Notes: generated from the sequence alone by a model not told the origin. Shown: positions 1 through 6,786, numbered from the stretch's first letter. The stretch is 11,624 nucleotides of DNA from an uncultured Rhizobiaceae group bacterium (GCA_938030645.1 CALHHQ010000278.1:1-11624); one strand, 5' to 3'. Translations and numbers: made by a program.

Positions 1-509
1 GGCAATGCGGCAAGCGTGACCAGCAACAGAAACGGTATTTCTTTCGCGATCAAACCCGCCATCATCGCTAGGCCCAAAGGGTCTTGTAAAATGAGAACAT
101 CGGGCGGACGGGTCGCGCCGGTGGCCCAAGGCGAAACCAACCGCATGAGGAAACCCGATGGCGCAATCAGAAATGCCAAACCGAAAGCTGCGGCCGCGTG
201 GGGCACAGACAAAAGCGGCGAAATGAGATGTTGAAGCCGCGCAAAAGCTTTGGTGCCATACCAACCACTGACAAATGCAATCACAATGGCAAGTGCAATA
301 AATGTCGTTCCCAAACCTGTTGTCAGGCTAAGCAAAGTTGATTTCAGGATAGCCGGCTGGTCGAAAAGTTTTTCAAAGAACTCAAACGAAAAACTGTGCT
401 CGCCAAGCACGGGCAAATAGCCGAATGCTGGAAGCAGAGTGGCGATGATGCCACATAAAACCGGCCCCAAAAGTATTGCTATCGCAAGTATGGGGCCGGA
501 TTTAAGCAT
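1..509 (-). CDS. YnjC-like ABC transporter permease, N-terminal part (cut by window edge)
   Basis: Inner-membrane permease of an ABC importer, partnering the solute-binding protein encoded just upstream. The reading frame is open from an ATG at 509 to the window edge, giving 169 codons; the remainder lies outside. An in-frame TGA lies a few codons before this ATG, so it is the first possible start; the ribosome site is weak. The protein begins MLKSGPILAIAILLGPVL and shows hydrophobic stretches near residues 5-28, 60-83, 98-118 and 145-169, as expected of a multi-spanning permease. The gene begins 23 bases after the solute-binding protein stop, which indicates one operon. The YnjC assignment rests on the YnjB-type neighbour and the hydrophobic pattern. 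YnjC-type permeases are long, with two transport halves, so most of the protein is missing here. The substrate is unknown; thiamine-like compounds have been suggested for the family but nothing here shows it. Confidence 0.8.
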   Translation of the reverse strand, partial: MLKSGPILAIAILLGPVLCGIIATLLPAFGYLPVLGEHSFSFEFFEKLFDQPAILKSTLLSLTTGLGTTFIALAIVIAFVSGWYGTKAFARLQHLISPLLSVPHAAAAFGLAFLIAPSGFLMRLVSPWATGATRPPDVLILQDPLGLAMMAGLIAKEIPFLLLVTLAAL

Positions 510-532
510 TTGGGTCGCTCAAGAAATTGAGA

Positions 533-1765
533 TCAATTGCCCGCAGCGTAACGGCGGGTCCACTCTTTCTCAATCTCCACCATCCAACTTGGATGTGGCT
601 CAGGCAACATTTGACCAAGATCTTCTGGTTTCAACGTTGCAATACCAAGATCAAGAGCCGCAAATTTGGCTTTCTCGTCGTCGCTCAATTTGTTGATATT
701 CAGTACCGTTGGATCACCCCAAACATTTGGATCTTGTTTCCGCGCCTGCGCTTCTGGCGAAATCAGAAAGTTTGCCAAGACCAATGCGCCCGCCTTTGAT
801 TTCGCGTTGTAAGGTACGGCGACAAAATGGGTGTTGCCCAATGTACCGCCGCTGAACGTGAATGATCGTACAGTATTTGGAAGACGGTTCTGGGCAATGG
901 CGCTTGAAGCTTCTGACGGATTGAATGCGAAGATAATGTCCAACTCACCATCTGCCAAAAGCTGGCTCATGGCAGGATAGTTTTTCGGATAAGCGCGGCC
1001 ACTGCGCCACATATTCGGGTGCAATTTATCAAGCATCGCGAACAATGGTGTTGTCACCTGCGTAAACTCTTCCAGATTTACAGGCTGCAACAATTTTGCA
1101 GGATCAGTTGCCAGTTCAGTTAAGGCCTGTTTCAGGAACGATGAGCCGATGAAATCCGGTGGTGCAGGATAGGAAAAACGGCCTTTGTTGGCTGCTGCCC
1201 ATTCCACAAGATCAGATGTGGAGTCGGGTAATTTGCCCGCTTTTTCACGAGCCGTATCATGGAAGAACACCATTTTGGCGCCGCCCCATGGGGATTCCAA
1301 ACCATCAGTGGGAATTGTGAAATCAACTGTGATAGTCGGCTTGTTTTCGACATCGACATATTGCCAATTTGGAAGCTGGTCAGCCCAACCCGGCGCAAAC
1401 AAAAGTTCTTGCTTTTTCATGGACGCAAAGTTTTCGCCATTTATCCAAATCAGATCAATACGACCACCTTCGTTTTTGCCCGCTGTCTTTTCAGCAACCA
1501 CGGTGGCAACGGCGTTGGCCGTGTCGTCCAGCTTCACATGTTCAACAGTTACGCCATAGCGCTCTTTGAGAACGGAACCTGCCCACGCAATATAATCGTT
1601 GATGTTGGGCGAACCGCCCCATGCGTTAAAAAAGACCGTTTGTCCCTTGGCGGCCGCTTCAACCGAAGCCCAATCCTTCGGGTTTGGGTCAGCAGCAACG
1701 GCATTGCCTTGCAAACCAATTGCGAAAACGCTGGCGAGAAGAATTTTTGAAAAACCCCGAGTCAT
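533..1765 (-). CDS. YnjB-type ABC transporter solute-binding protein
   Basis: Periplasmic solute-binding component of an ABC importer, 410 residues. Residues 1-24 form a classical Sec signal peptide: a positively charged start (MTRGFSK), a hydrophobic core, and an AVA motif at 22-24 followed by A25-D26. The mature part starts with a block of the form GQTVFFNAWGGSPNINDYI, which together with motifs such as IDLIWINGENF and SPWGGAKMVF resembles the YnjB (COG4134) branch of the iron/thiamine/polyamine-like binding proteins. Length is close to the roughly 390 of E. coli YnjB. The ATG at 1765 has an AAGGAG site six bases upstream, and an inverted repeat abuts that site. The permease gene follows 23 bases downstream and glpK lies 122 bases upstream on the same strand. 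Ligand unknown; family placement is from recalled sequence patterns, not a search. Confidence 0.88.
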   Translation of the reverse strand: MTRGFSKILLASVFAIGLQGNAVAADPNPKDWASVEAAAKGQTVFFNAWGGSPNINDYIAWAGSVLKERYGVTVEHVKLDDTANAVATVVAEKTAGKNEGGRIDLIWINGENFASMKKQELLFAPGWADQLPNWQYVDVENKPTITVDFTIPTDGLESPWGGAKMVFFHDTAREKAGKLPDSTSDLVEWAAANKGRFSYPAPPDFIGSSFLKQALTELATDPAKLLQPVNLEEFTQVTTPLFAMLDKLHPNMWRSGRAYPKNYPAMSQLLADGELDIIFAFNPSEASSAIAQNRLPNTVRSFTFSGGTLGNTHFVAVPYNAKSKAGALVLANFLISPEAQARKQDPNVWGDPTVLNINKLSDDEKAKFAALDLGIATLKPEDLGQMLPEPHPSWMVEIEKEWTRRYAAGN

Positions 1766-1770
1766 TCATG

Positions 1771-1795
1771 TCTCCTTTATGGCCACACGCCATAA
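1771..1795 (-). promoter_or_regulatory. Ribosome site with abutting inverted repeat upstream of the solute-binding protein gene
   Basis: On the minus strand a perfect 7-bp inverted repeat, TTATGGC - 5-base spacer - GCCATAA (1777-1795), ends exactly where the Shine-Dalgarno AGGAG (1772-1776) begins; six bases then separate it from the ATG at 1765. The repeat could fold as an RNA hairpin pressing on ribosome access, or serve as a DNA operator. There is no T-run after it, so it is not a terminator. The repeat is seen in the sequence; its function is inferred. Confidence 0.5.
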
Positions 1796-1887
1796 GTTTT
1801 AAGTGTTGGCGCAGACTTACGACCAAACCTCATATAAAATCAAATTGCGTCTAACAGTTGTCGACCATGTTTTCGAAGCACACTGCA

Positions 1888-3393
1888 TCAACTTTTTGTG
1901 CTGAGCGTTCTTCCCACAGCATCTTGCCAACCAGCATAGAGGTTCTTGCGGGTATCTGCATCCATTGAAGGTTCAAAACGACGCTCTCTCGACCATGTTT
2001 TTGCAAAGCCTTCAGCATCTGGCCAAACGCCCGCGCGTGACCCCGCCAACCAAGCAACACCTAGAGCCGTTGTTTCCAAAATATTAGGTCGGTCCACAGG
2101 TGCAGCCAACATGTTGGCCAAACATTGCATTGTCCAATCACTCGCTACCATGCCACCGTCAACTCGCAAGATTGTGTCTTCCGCATCGCCCCAATCAGAC
2201 TGCATGGCTTCCAAAAGATCGCGCGTTTGATAGCAGACGGCTTCCAATGCAGCTTTTGCTATTTCATTTGGCCCTGTTGCGCGGGTCATGCCGAACAAGG
2301 CGCCCCGAGATTCAGAATCCCAATAGGGTGCGCCCAATCCAACAAATGCGGGCACGAGATAGACACTTTGTTCAGGGTCAGCCGCGTCTGCCATCTCAGA
2401 AGTTTGCGCTGCATCATCAATGATCTTCAAACCATCACGAAGCCATTGAACAGTTGCCCCTGCCATGAAGATGGAGCCTTCCAGCGCATAGGTGGTTTCA
2501 CCATTCAAACGATACGCAATCGTGGTCAGCATACGGTTTTTCGATGTGACCTTGTCTGACCCAGTGTTCAACAATGCAAAACAACCCGTTCCGTAGGTCG
2601 ATTTGAACATCCCGGGTTCAAAACAAGCATTGCCCATTGTTGCTGCTTGTTGATCACCAGCTACGCCATAAATTGGAATTTCTGCACCAAGAATTTCTGC
2701 ATCGGCCACGCCAAAATCGGCTGCGCAATCGAGAACTTCTGGCAGCATTTTTGTGGGCACGTTCAAAATTTCCAGCAAACGCTCGTCCCAAACATTCTCA
2801 CCGATATTGTACATCAATGTGCGAGCCGCATTGGTTGCGTCGGTCACATGTCGTTTTCCACCAGTGAGCCGCCAAATCAGGAACGTGTCTATGGTTCCAA
2901 AAACCAAATCGCCATTTTCAGCTTTTGCTCGCGCACCCTCTACATTTTCAAGAAGCCAGCGCAGTTTGGTTCCCGAAAAATATGGATCAAGCAAAAGGCC
3001 GGAGCGTTCGGTCACTTCCGCTTCCAAGCCCTGCTCTTTGAGATCTGCACAAAATTCTGAGGTTCGGCGATCCTGCCAGACGATGGCATTGTAGATTGGC
3101 TTTCCAGTTTTCCGGTCCCAAACCAGTGTGGTCTCACGCTGGTTGGTGATTCCTATGGCTGCTATATTTTCCGCACGAAGACCGGCGTCTTCAATCGCAG
3201 CTTTGCAAACTTCGATCACGCCTTCCCAAATTTCTTCGGCGTCATGCTCCACCCAACCCGACTTCGGAAAATGTTGAGCAAATTCTTGCTGAGCTGAGCC
3301 GAGCATGGATTGGTCTTGCCCAAACACAATAGCACGAGATGAGGTCGTGCCTTGGTCAATGGCCAGAATTGCCGTTTTATCAGGTGAAGACAT
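1888..3393 (-). CDS. glpK: Glycerol kinase
   Basis: Cytoplasmic glycerol kinase: ATP + glycerol to ADP + sn-glycerol 3-phosphate, the entry step of glycerol use. It has 501 residues, the usual length. The FGGY N-terminal phosphate loop is AIDQGTTSSRA (11-21). Glycerol-binding residues R86 and E87 (in TNQRET), W106-Q107-D108, Y138 and the catalytic Asp of AGDQQAA (D247) are all present. The C-terminal nucleotide domain carries the LRVDGG motif and the NILETTALG block. At the position of the E. coli fructose-1,6-bisphosphate contact Arg (TRIPI), this protein has AEIPI (E238), and the C-terminal EIIA-Glc-binding element is not conserved, so the enteric allosteric controls probably do not apply (inference). 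The ribosome site before the ATG at 3393 is weak (GGGAAC). It is divergent from the SDR gene, with 65 bases between. No T-rich terminator follows, so it may read into the ABC genes. Confidence 0.97.
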   Translation of the reverse strand: MSSPDKTAILAIDQGTTSSRAIVFGQDQSMLGSAQQEFAQHFPKSGWVEHDAEEIWEGVIEVCKAAIEDAGLRAENIAAIGITNQRETTLVWDRKTGKPIYNAIVWQDRRTSEFCADLKEQGLEAEVTERSGLLLDPYFSGTKLRWLLENVEGARAKAENGDLVFGTIDTFLIWRLTGGKRHVTDATNAARTLMYNIGENVWDERLLEILNVPTKMLPEVLDCAADFGVADAEILGAEIPIYGVAGDQQAATMGNACFEPGMFKSTYGTGCFALLNTGSDKVTSKNRMLTTIAYRLNGETTYALEGSIFMAGATVQWLRDGLKIIDDAAQTSEMADAADPEQSVYLVPAFVGLGAPYWDSESRGALFGMTRATGPNEIAKAALEAVCYQTRDLLEAMQSDWGDAEDTILRVDGGMVASDWTMQCLANMLAAPVDRPNILETTALGVAWLAGSRAGVWPDAEGFAKTWSRERRFEPSMDADTRKNLYAGWQDAVGRTLSTKS

Positions 3394-3458
3394 ATATTTG
3401 TTCCCAACTCGAATTGCAGATCACCATAGGCAAGGCTGTTTCTTTCGCATAGATAAGA
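3394..3458. promoter_or_regulatory. Divergent intergenic region between glpK and the SDR gene
   Basis: These 65 bases separate two diverging genes, so they must hold or overlap promoters for glpK (minus) and probably the SDR-mutM pair (plus). I could not assign convincing -35/-10 pairs for either direction, and no clear operator palindrome is visible. The short spacing makes shared or mutually exclusive regulation possible. This is inference from gene layout only. Confidence 0.4.
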
Positions 3459-4232
3459 ATGATGGAAAATATCTCAAAATCTGATACTGCAAAAGAAGGC
3501 CGAAAAACCATTGTTTTAACCGGCGCAAGTCGCGGCATTGGCCATGCATCGGTCATGCGGTTTTCGAAAGCCGGATGGCGGGTGCTCACATTATCACGCC
3601 AGCCTTTTGATGATGCCTGCCCTTGGCCCGAAGGTGCAGCAAATCATGTGCAGGTAGACCTGGCCGATGCTGACAGTCTTGGATTGGCTGTCGCCGATAT
3701 TCGTTCGCGCCTTGAGCAAGAAGGCGGCAAGCTTCATGCGCTCGTCAACAATGCAGGTATTTCTCCAAAGCTTGAAGGCGGCAAGCGCCCCAATACTTTG
3801 GACACTCCGATGCAGGTTTGGAGACAAGTATTTCAGGTCAACTTCTTTGCTCCGATTTTGTTGGCGCGAGGTCTTATGACTGAGTTGGAAGCCGCCAAAG
3901 GCGCAATTGTAAATGTCACATCAATAGCTGGTGGACGTGTTCATCCATTTGCCGGTAGCGCATATGCAACATCAAAAGCCGCGTTGGCCTCGCTGACGAG
4001 AGAAATGGCAGCCGACTTTGGTCCACATGGCATCCGCGTCAATGCGATTGCCCCAGGGGAAATCGACACTTCCATACTGTCACCTGGTACGGACGGGTTG
4101 ATCAAAGATATTCCACTTGGTCGCCTTGGAGAAACGCAGGAAGTTGCAGAGACCATATTCTATCTGTGTTCCGAAGGGGCCAGTTATGTGAACGGAGCTG
4201 AGGTTCATGTGAATGGCGGACAACACGTCTAA
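3459..4232 (+). CDS. SDR family NAD(P)-dependent oxidoreductase
   Basis: Classical short-chain dehydrogenase/reductase of 257 residues with a Rossmann fold; cytoplasmic. The cofactor loop TGASRGIG is at 21-28, the NNAG motif at 97-100, the structural Asn at N128 and the catalytic set S155, Y169 and K173 (YxxxK). The C-terminal motif YVNGAEVHVNGG is typical of FabG-like members. Arg25 in the loop and Arg47 after the second strand, with no acidic residue there, favour NADPH over NADH (inference). The substrate is not evident; similarity to ketoacyl-ACP reductases is only at fold level. A second Met codon lies directly after the first (3462), and the ribosome site is weak for both. The stop overlaps the mutM ATG as TAATG, so the two genes are very likely co-transcribed and translationally coupled, although no functional link between them is known to me. 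Confidence 0.93.
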   Translation: MMENISKSDTAKEGRKTIVLTGASRGIGHASVMRFSKAGWRVLTLSRQPFDDACPWPEGAANHVQVDLADADSLGLAVADIRSRLEQEGGKLHALVNNAGISPKLEGGKRPNTLDTPMQVWRQVFQVNFFAPILLARGLMTELEAAKGAIVNVTSIAGGRVHPFAGSAYATSKAALASLTREMAADFGPHGIRVNAIAPGEIDTSILSPGTDGLIKDIPLGRLGETQEVAETIFYLCSEGASYVNGAEVHVNGGQHV

Positions 4233-5128
4233 TGCCTGAACTGCCGGAAGTTGAAACTGTTCGTCGTGGGCTGGCACCCGTTATGGAAGGTGCAACCGTC
4301 AGCCGTCTAGAACTGCGCCGCCGAGATTTGCGCTTTCCGTTTCCCGATCAGTTTGCAGAAAATGTTGAAGGTCAGGAAATTGTTTCCGTCGGACGTCGTG
4401 CAAAATATCTGCTGGTCGATTTGGCCAATGGTCAGGTCATCATCATGCATTTGGGAATGTCGGGATCGTACCGGATAGAAGAAGATGCTCATGGCGATAT
4501 AACACCGGGCACATTTCATCATGAAAAAACGCGTCTTTCTGCGCACGATCATGTGACTTTTCATCTGGTGAAACCATCAGGTCAAACCGCGCGCGTGATT
4601 TACAATGATCCGCGTCGATTCGGGTTTATGTTAATGTGTCGCCGTACCGAACTGGCGGACCACCCCACTTTCAAAGGGATGGGAGTAGAACCGGTTGGGA
4701 ATGCCCTCACGCCAGAAATATTGGCAACCGCGATGGCTGGAAAGGCCACACCACTCAAATCTGCACTTCTCGATCAACGGGTCATCGCTGGTCTCGGCAA
4801 TATATATGTCTGCGAAGCTTTGTGGCGTAGTCACATTTCACCAAAACGAAAAGCCGGGTCGCTTGTTAAAAAGTCTGGCAACCCGACTGATCGTTTGATC
4901 GTTTTGGAAAGCCACATTCGTGATGTCATTGCCGACGCCATCAAAGCAGGTGGCTCTTCATTGCGCGATCATGCGCAGACCGATGGAAGTCTTGGATATT
5001 TCCAGCATTCCTTCGCTGCCTATGATCGTGAAGGCGAGCCCTGTCGTCATGATGAATGCGGGAAACCCATAAAACGCATTGTGCAATCAGGGCGCAGCAC
5101 ATTTTATTGTCCATCCTGCCAACGATAA
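4232..5128 (+). CDS. mutM: Bifunctional DNA-formamidopyrimidine glycosylase / AP lyase
   Basis: MutM (Fpg) removes 8-oxoguanine and formamidopyrimidines from DNA and cleaves the resulting abasic site by beta/delta-elimination. The protein has 298 residues. After loss of Met the N-terminal catalytic Pro is P2 in MPELPEVETVRRGL, followed by E3; K58 (GRRAKYLL) matches the conserved phosphate/lysine contact. LGMSGS, NDPRRFGF and the helix-two-turn-helix block LLDQRVIAGLGNIYVCEALW are all present. The C-terminal zinc finger uses C271, C276, C293 and C296; its first pair is separated by four residues rather than the two of E. coli, a spacing I believe is common in alphaproteobacteria. The zinc-finger end RIVQSGRSTFYCPSCQ is intact. 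The start codon shares its A with the stop of the SDR gene; a GGCGGA about ten bases upstream, inside that gene, could serve as ribosome site. Confidence 0.97.
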   Translation: MPELPEVETVRRGLAPVMEGATVSRLELRRRDLRFPFPDQFAENVEGQEIVSVGRRAKYLLVDLANGQVIIMHLGMSGSYRIEEDAHGDITPGTFHHEKTRLSAHDHVTFHLVKPSGQTARVIYNDPRRFGFMLMCRRTELADHPTFKGMGVEPVGNALTPEILATAMAGKATPLKSALLDQRVIAGLGNIYVCEALWRSHISPKRKAGSLVKKSGNPTDRLIVLESHIRDVIADAIKAGGSSLRDHAQTDGSLGYFQHSFAAYDREGEPCRHDECGKPIKRIVQSGRSTFYCPSCQR

Positions 5129-5257
5129 ACGTATGCACAAGGCTGGTTTCCAAACGGCTTTTATTCAGCCAAACTGTTCAACAAATTTGAAGACGCCCCA
5201 GAAGCGAACCGGCAGACGGTGATGTGGCTTAAAGATACAATTTAAGGATCCAGGTTG

Positions 5258-6031
5258 ATGGCTTATGAAACAATAAAGGTCGAAACACGCGGGAAGGTTG
5301 GACTTATCACGCTAAATCGCCCCAAGGCTTTAAACGCTCTCAATACGCAACTCATGGAAGAAGTCGTCAAAGCTGCACAGACTTATGATCATGATGAAAA
5401 AATTGGTTGTATGGTGATCACCGGATCTGAAAAAGCATTCGCCGCCGGTGCTGATATTAAAGAGATGCAACCACTCTCTTATATGGACGCCTATAAACAA
5501 GACTTTTTTGCTGGGTGGGATCCGCTCACTCAAATCAACAAGCCCATCATTGCAGCGGTTGCTGGCTACGCCCTTGGCGGCGGTTGCGAACTGGCCATGA
5601 TGTGCGATTTTATCATCGCAGCAGACACCGCAAAATTTGGCCAACCCGAAATCACTCTAGGCGTAATGCCAGGTATGGGGGGGTCGCAACGTCTCACACG
5701 GTTTGTGGGCAAGTCTAAATCAATGGATATGTGCCTCACCGGACGTATGATGGATGCAGAAGAAGCGGAAAGATGTGGGCTTGTCTCACGGGTCGTACCT
5801 GCCAACGATCATTTGGACGCTGTGATTGAAGCAGCAGGCAAAATTGCTGAATTCTCACAACCTTCGGTGGCCATGACCAAAGAAAGCGTGAACAAAGCCT
5901 ATGAAACCACGCTTGCTGAGGGTGTTTTGTATGAGCGTCGCTCGTTCCATTCTTTGTTCGCAACGCATGATCAAGACGAAGGCATGGAAGCCTTTATCGA
6001 GAAACGGAAGCCGCAATTTGAGAACCGCTAG
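5258..6031 (+). CDS. Enoyl-CoA hydratase, short-chain (crotonase family)
   Basis: Hydrates trans-2-enoyl-CoA to 3-hydroxyacyl-CoA in fatty acid beta-oxidation; cytoplasmic crotonase fold, normally a hexamer. From the ATG at 5258 it has 257 residues. A TTG directly before (5255) is also in frame, but ATG fits the family start (MAYETIKVE) and lies nine bases after AAGGA. The oxyanion-hole motif AGADIKEM is at 63-70, and G107-G108 belong to the second oxyanion element GYALGGGCELA. The two catalytic glutamates E111 and E131 are 20 residues apart, as in rat mitochondrial enoyl-CoA hydratase (E144, E164), so it should be active rather than a degenerate family member. It follows mutM after a 129-base gap, where TACAAT at 5236-5241 is a possible -10 without a clear -35. 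The position between mutM and rpsT is, as I recall, a common arrangement in the order. Confidence 0.95.
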   Translation: MAYETIKVETRGKVGLITLNRPKALNALNTQLMEEVVKAAQTYDHDEKIGCMVITGSEKAFAAGADIKEMQPLSYMDAYKQDFFAGWDPLTQINKPIIAAVAGYALGGGCELAMMCDFIIAADTAKFGQPEITLGVMPGMGGSQRLTRFVGKSKSMDMCLTGRMMDAEEAERCGLVSRVVPANDHLDAVIEAAGKIAEFSQPSVAMTKESVNKAYETTLAEGVLYERRSFHSLFATHDQDEGMEAFIEKRKPQFENR

Positions 6032-6159
6032 TTGACGCCAATCTGCTTGCCTTCACGCTGGGTCACAAAATCTATTGACACAATGCCATCATCGCCGTAA
6101 ATCAGCGCCCAAGGCGGCTTTCTCACGAGAGCCGCACTTTTCGTTTGCGCGCAGACCAT
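6028..6159 (-). CDS. Possible 43-residue ORF, convergent with the enoyl-CoA hydratase gene
   Basis: An ATG at 6159 opens a 43-codon frame ending at a TAG that interlocks with the hydratase stop (CTAG at 6028-6031). The peptide, starting MVCAQTKSAALVRKP and continuing through GDDGIVSIDFVTQREGKQ, has a soluble, protein-like composition, and the codon-position base use leans toward coding. Against it: no ribosome site is visible before the ATG, the frame stays open upstream into the antisense of rpsT, and the plus strand of the same stretch carries a promoter-like TTGACA for rpsT. I do not recognise the peptide. It is either a small gene, a gene remnant or chance. Confidence 0.22.
   Translation of the reverse strand: MVCAQTKSAALVRKPPWALIYGDDGIVSIDFVTQREGKQIGVN
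6075..6103 (+). promoter_or_regulatory. Probable rpsT promoter
   Basis: A perfect -35 hexamer TTGACA (6075-6080) is followed after 17 bases by TAAATC (6098-6103), a weak -10 (3 of 6 matches). The start would be near 6110, giving a leader of about 95 bases before rpsT. The place, just after the hydratase stop, fits a ribosomal protein gene with its own promoter. The -35 and the spacing are strong; the -10 is poor, though -10 elements are often loose in alphaproteobacteria. Confidence 0.45.
6114..6135 (+). repeat. Stem-loop in the rpsT leader
   Basis: GCGGCT (6114-6119) pairs with AGCCGC (6130-6135); the stem extends inward by T-G, T-A and C-G pairs to nine pairs with a TCAC loop. It is followed by ACTTTTCGTTT, a broken T-run. 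If the promoter at 6075-6103 is right, the hairpin sits at the very 5' end of the rpsT mRNA, where it could stabilise the message or take part in S20 feedback. It could also be a weak terminator for the hydratase message coming from the left. The structure is seen; its role is inferred. Confidence 0.45.
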
Positions 6160-6204
6160 GTCTTGAAGACGCAACAGATTTTGAACAATTAGAAAGGGCT
6201 TTTG

Positions 6205-6471
6205 ATGGCCAATACAAGTTCGGCAAAAAAAGCCACACGCAAAATGGCTCGCAAGACTGCAGTCAACAAATCGCGTCGCACGAATATGAAATCCAACCTG
6301 CGCACTTTGGAAGAAGCGATCGCAGCTGGTGATAAGACAGCCGCTGAAGCCGTTTTCAAAACTGTACAACCAGTCGTTATGAAATCTGCCAGCAAAGGCA
6401 TTATTCATAAGAACACCGCTTCAAGAAAGATTTCACGTCTTTCTGCCCGCGTGAAAGCACTCGGCGCTTAG
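6205..6471 (+). CDS. rpsT: 30S ribosomal protein S20
   Basis: Small-subunit protein that binds 16S rRNA early in 30S assembly. It has 88 residues, the normal length. The start MANTSSAKKATRKMARKTAV is the usual basic, Ala/Lys-rich beginning, followed by NKSRRTNMKS and a second helix; KGIIHKNTASRKISRLSARV near the end is the conserved S20 block. The ATG at 6205 is preferred over the in-frame TTG at 6202 because AGAAAGGG (6191-6198) lies six bases before it and the family starts MAN. The gene has its own likely promoter and leader hairpin, and a strong intrinsic terminator downstream, so it appears to be a single-gene unit separate from dnaA. S20 is known to repress its own translation in E. coli; nothing here proves that. 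Confidence 0.98.
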   Translation: MANTSSAKKATRKMARKTAVNKSRRTNMKSNLRTLEEAIAAGDKTAAEAVFKTVQPVVMKSASKGIIHKNTASRKISRLSARVKALGA

Positions 6472-6481
6472 TTTAATTCGT

Positions 6482-6671
6482 CACTCCAATTTTGGGGTGC
6501 ACCGAATTTAGCGGAATTGGAAATTTCAAAACCCGTCTCTTTTGAGGCGGGTTTTTTGTTGATCAATTTTGTGCTCCCACCCCGCTCAGCCGATGGGAGA
6601 AAATTGTTGCAAAGTTGGTGTTGTTTTTTGATTTTCTGGCAACTCGACTGCCAAAATTGGCTGCAATTTTG
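6482..6671. repeat. CAATTTTG / CAAAATTG repeat cluster with inverted repeats
   Basis: CAATTTTG occurs at 6487-6494, 6564-6571 and 6664-6671, its complement CAAAATTG at 6652-6659, and GAAAATTG (one mismatch) at 6599-6606. The copies build structures. At 6482-6499, CACTCCA pairs with TGGGGTG around a loop. At 6564-6606, CAATTTT-GTG-CTCCCA pairs with TGGGAG-AAAATTG around a 14-base loop, with the GTG unpaired. At 6652-6671, CAAAATTG-GCTG-CAATTTTG is a perfect 8-bp inverted repeat. The ten-base string CAATTTTGTG occurs at 6564 and again exactly 100 bases later at 6664. Seen directly; function unknown. Confidence 0.6.
6528..6557 (+). terminator. Intrinsic terminator of rpsT
   Basis: AAAACCCGTCTC (6528-6539) pairs with GAGGCGGGTTTT (6544-6555) through a TTTT loop, giving 12 pairs with one G-T wobble, and the T-run continues to 6557. 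It lies 56 bases after the rpsT stop. The A-tract on the left arm means it could also stop transcription from the other strand. Confidence 0.93.
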
Positions 6672-6698
6672 TGACACGAAAAATCACATAAATACAAT
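6671..6698 (+). promoter_or_regulatory. Promoter-like element downstream of rpsT
   Basis: GTGACA (6671-6676, five of six to TTGACA), a 16-base spacer and TACAAT (6693-6698, five of six to TATAAT) form a good sigma-70-type promoter with a start expected near 6705. The perfect inverted repeat at 6652-6671 touches the -35, an operator-like position. Downstream lie a 22-codon ORF, the GANTC cluster and, 490 bases on, the rhodanese gene. What it transcribes is uncertain. Confidence 0.5.
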
Positions 6699-6717
6699 AT
6701 CTTAGAGAAAGGTATGA

Positions 6718-6786
6718 ATGAGTTGTACTTTGGTTGCAGGACCAAGAACCTTGAATCTTAGAGTCAAGAGGCTTCCGAGCGATTAA
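6718..6786 (+). CDS. Possible 22-residue leader ORF
   Basis: The ATG at 6718 has GAAAGG (6707-6712) five bases upstream and sits about 13 bases after the expected start of the promoter-like element. The frame runs 22 codons (starting MSCTLVAGP, ending RLPSD) to TAA at 6784-6786. Both size and composition are uninformative and I recognise no homology. Two GANTC sites lie within it. It could be a translated short leader or chance. Confidence 0.2.
   Translation: MSCTLVAGPRTLNLRVKRLPSD

Noticed and set aside
1185..1750. Plus-strand frames of 124 and 163 codons opposite the solute-binding protein gene
   Set aside because: Antisense shadows; the minus-strand protein has a signal peptide, ribosome site and family motifs.
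1851..2060. 69-codon minus-strand frame overlapping the end of glpK
   Set aside because: Out-of-frame shadow of the glpK C-terminus; glpK itself reaches full family length with an intact end.
5129..5257. Terminator or promoter between mutM and the enoyl-CoA hydratase gene
   Set aside because: Only short, weak pairings (GGCTG/CAGCC with a 20-base loop) and a lone TACAAT without a matching -35; not strong enough to annotate separately.
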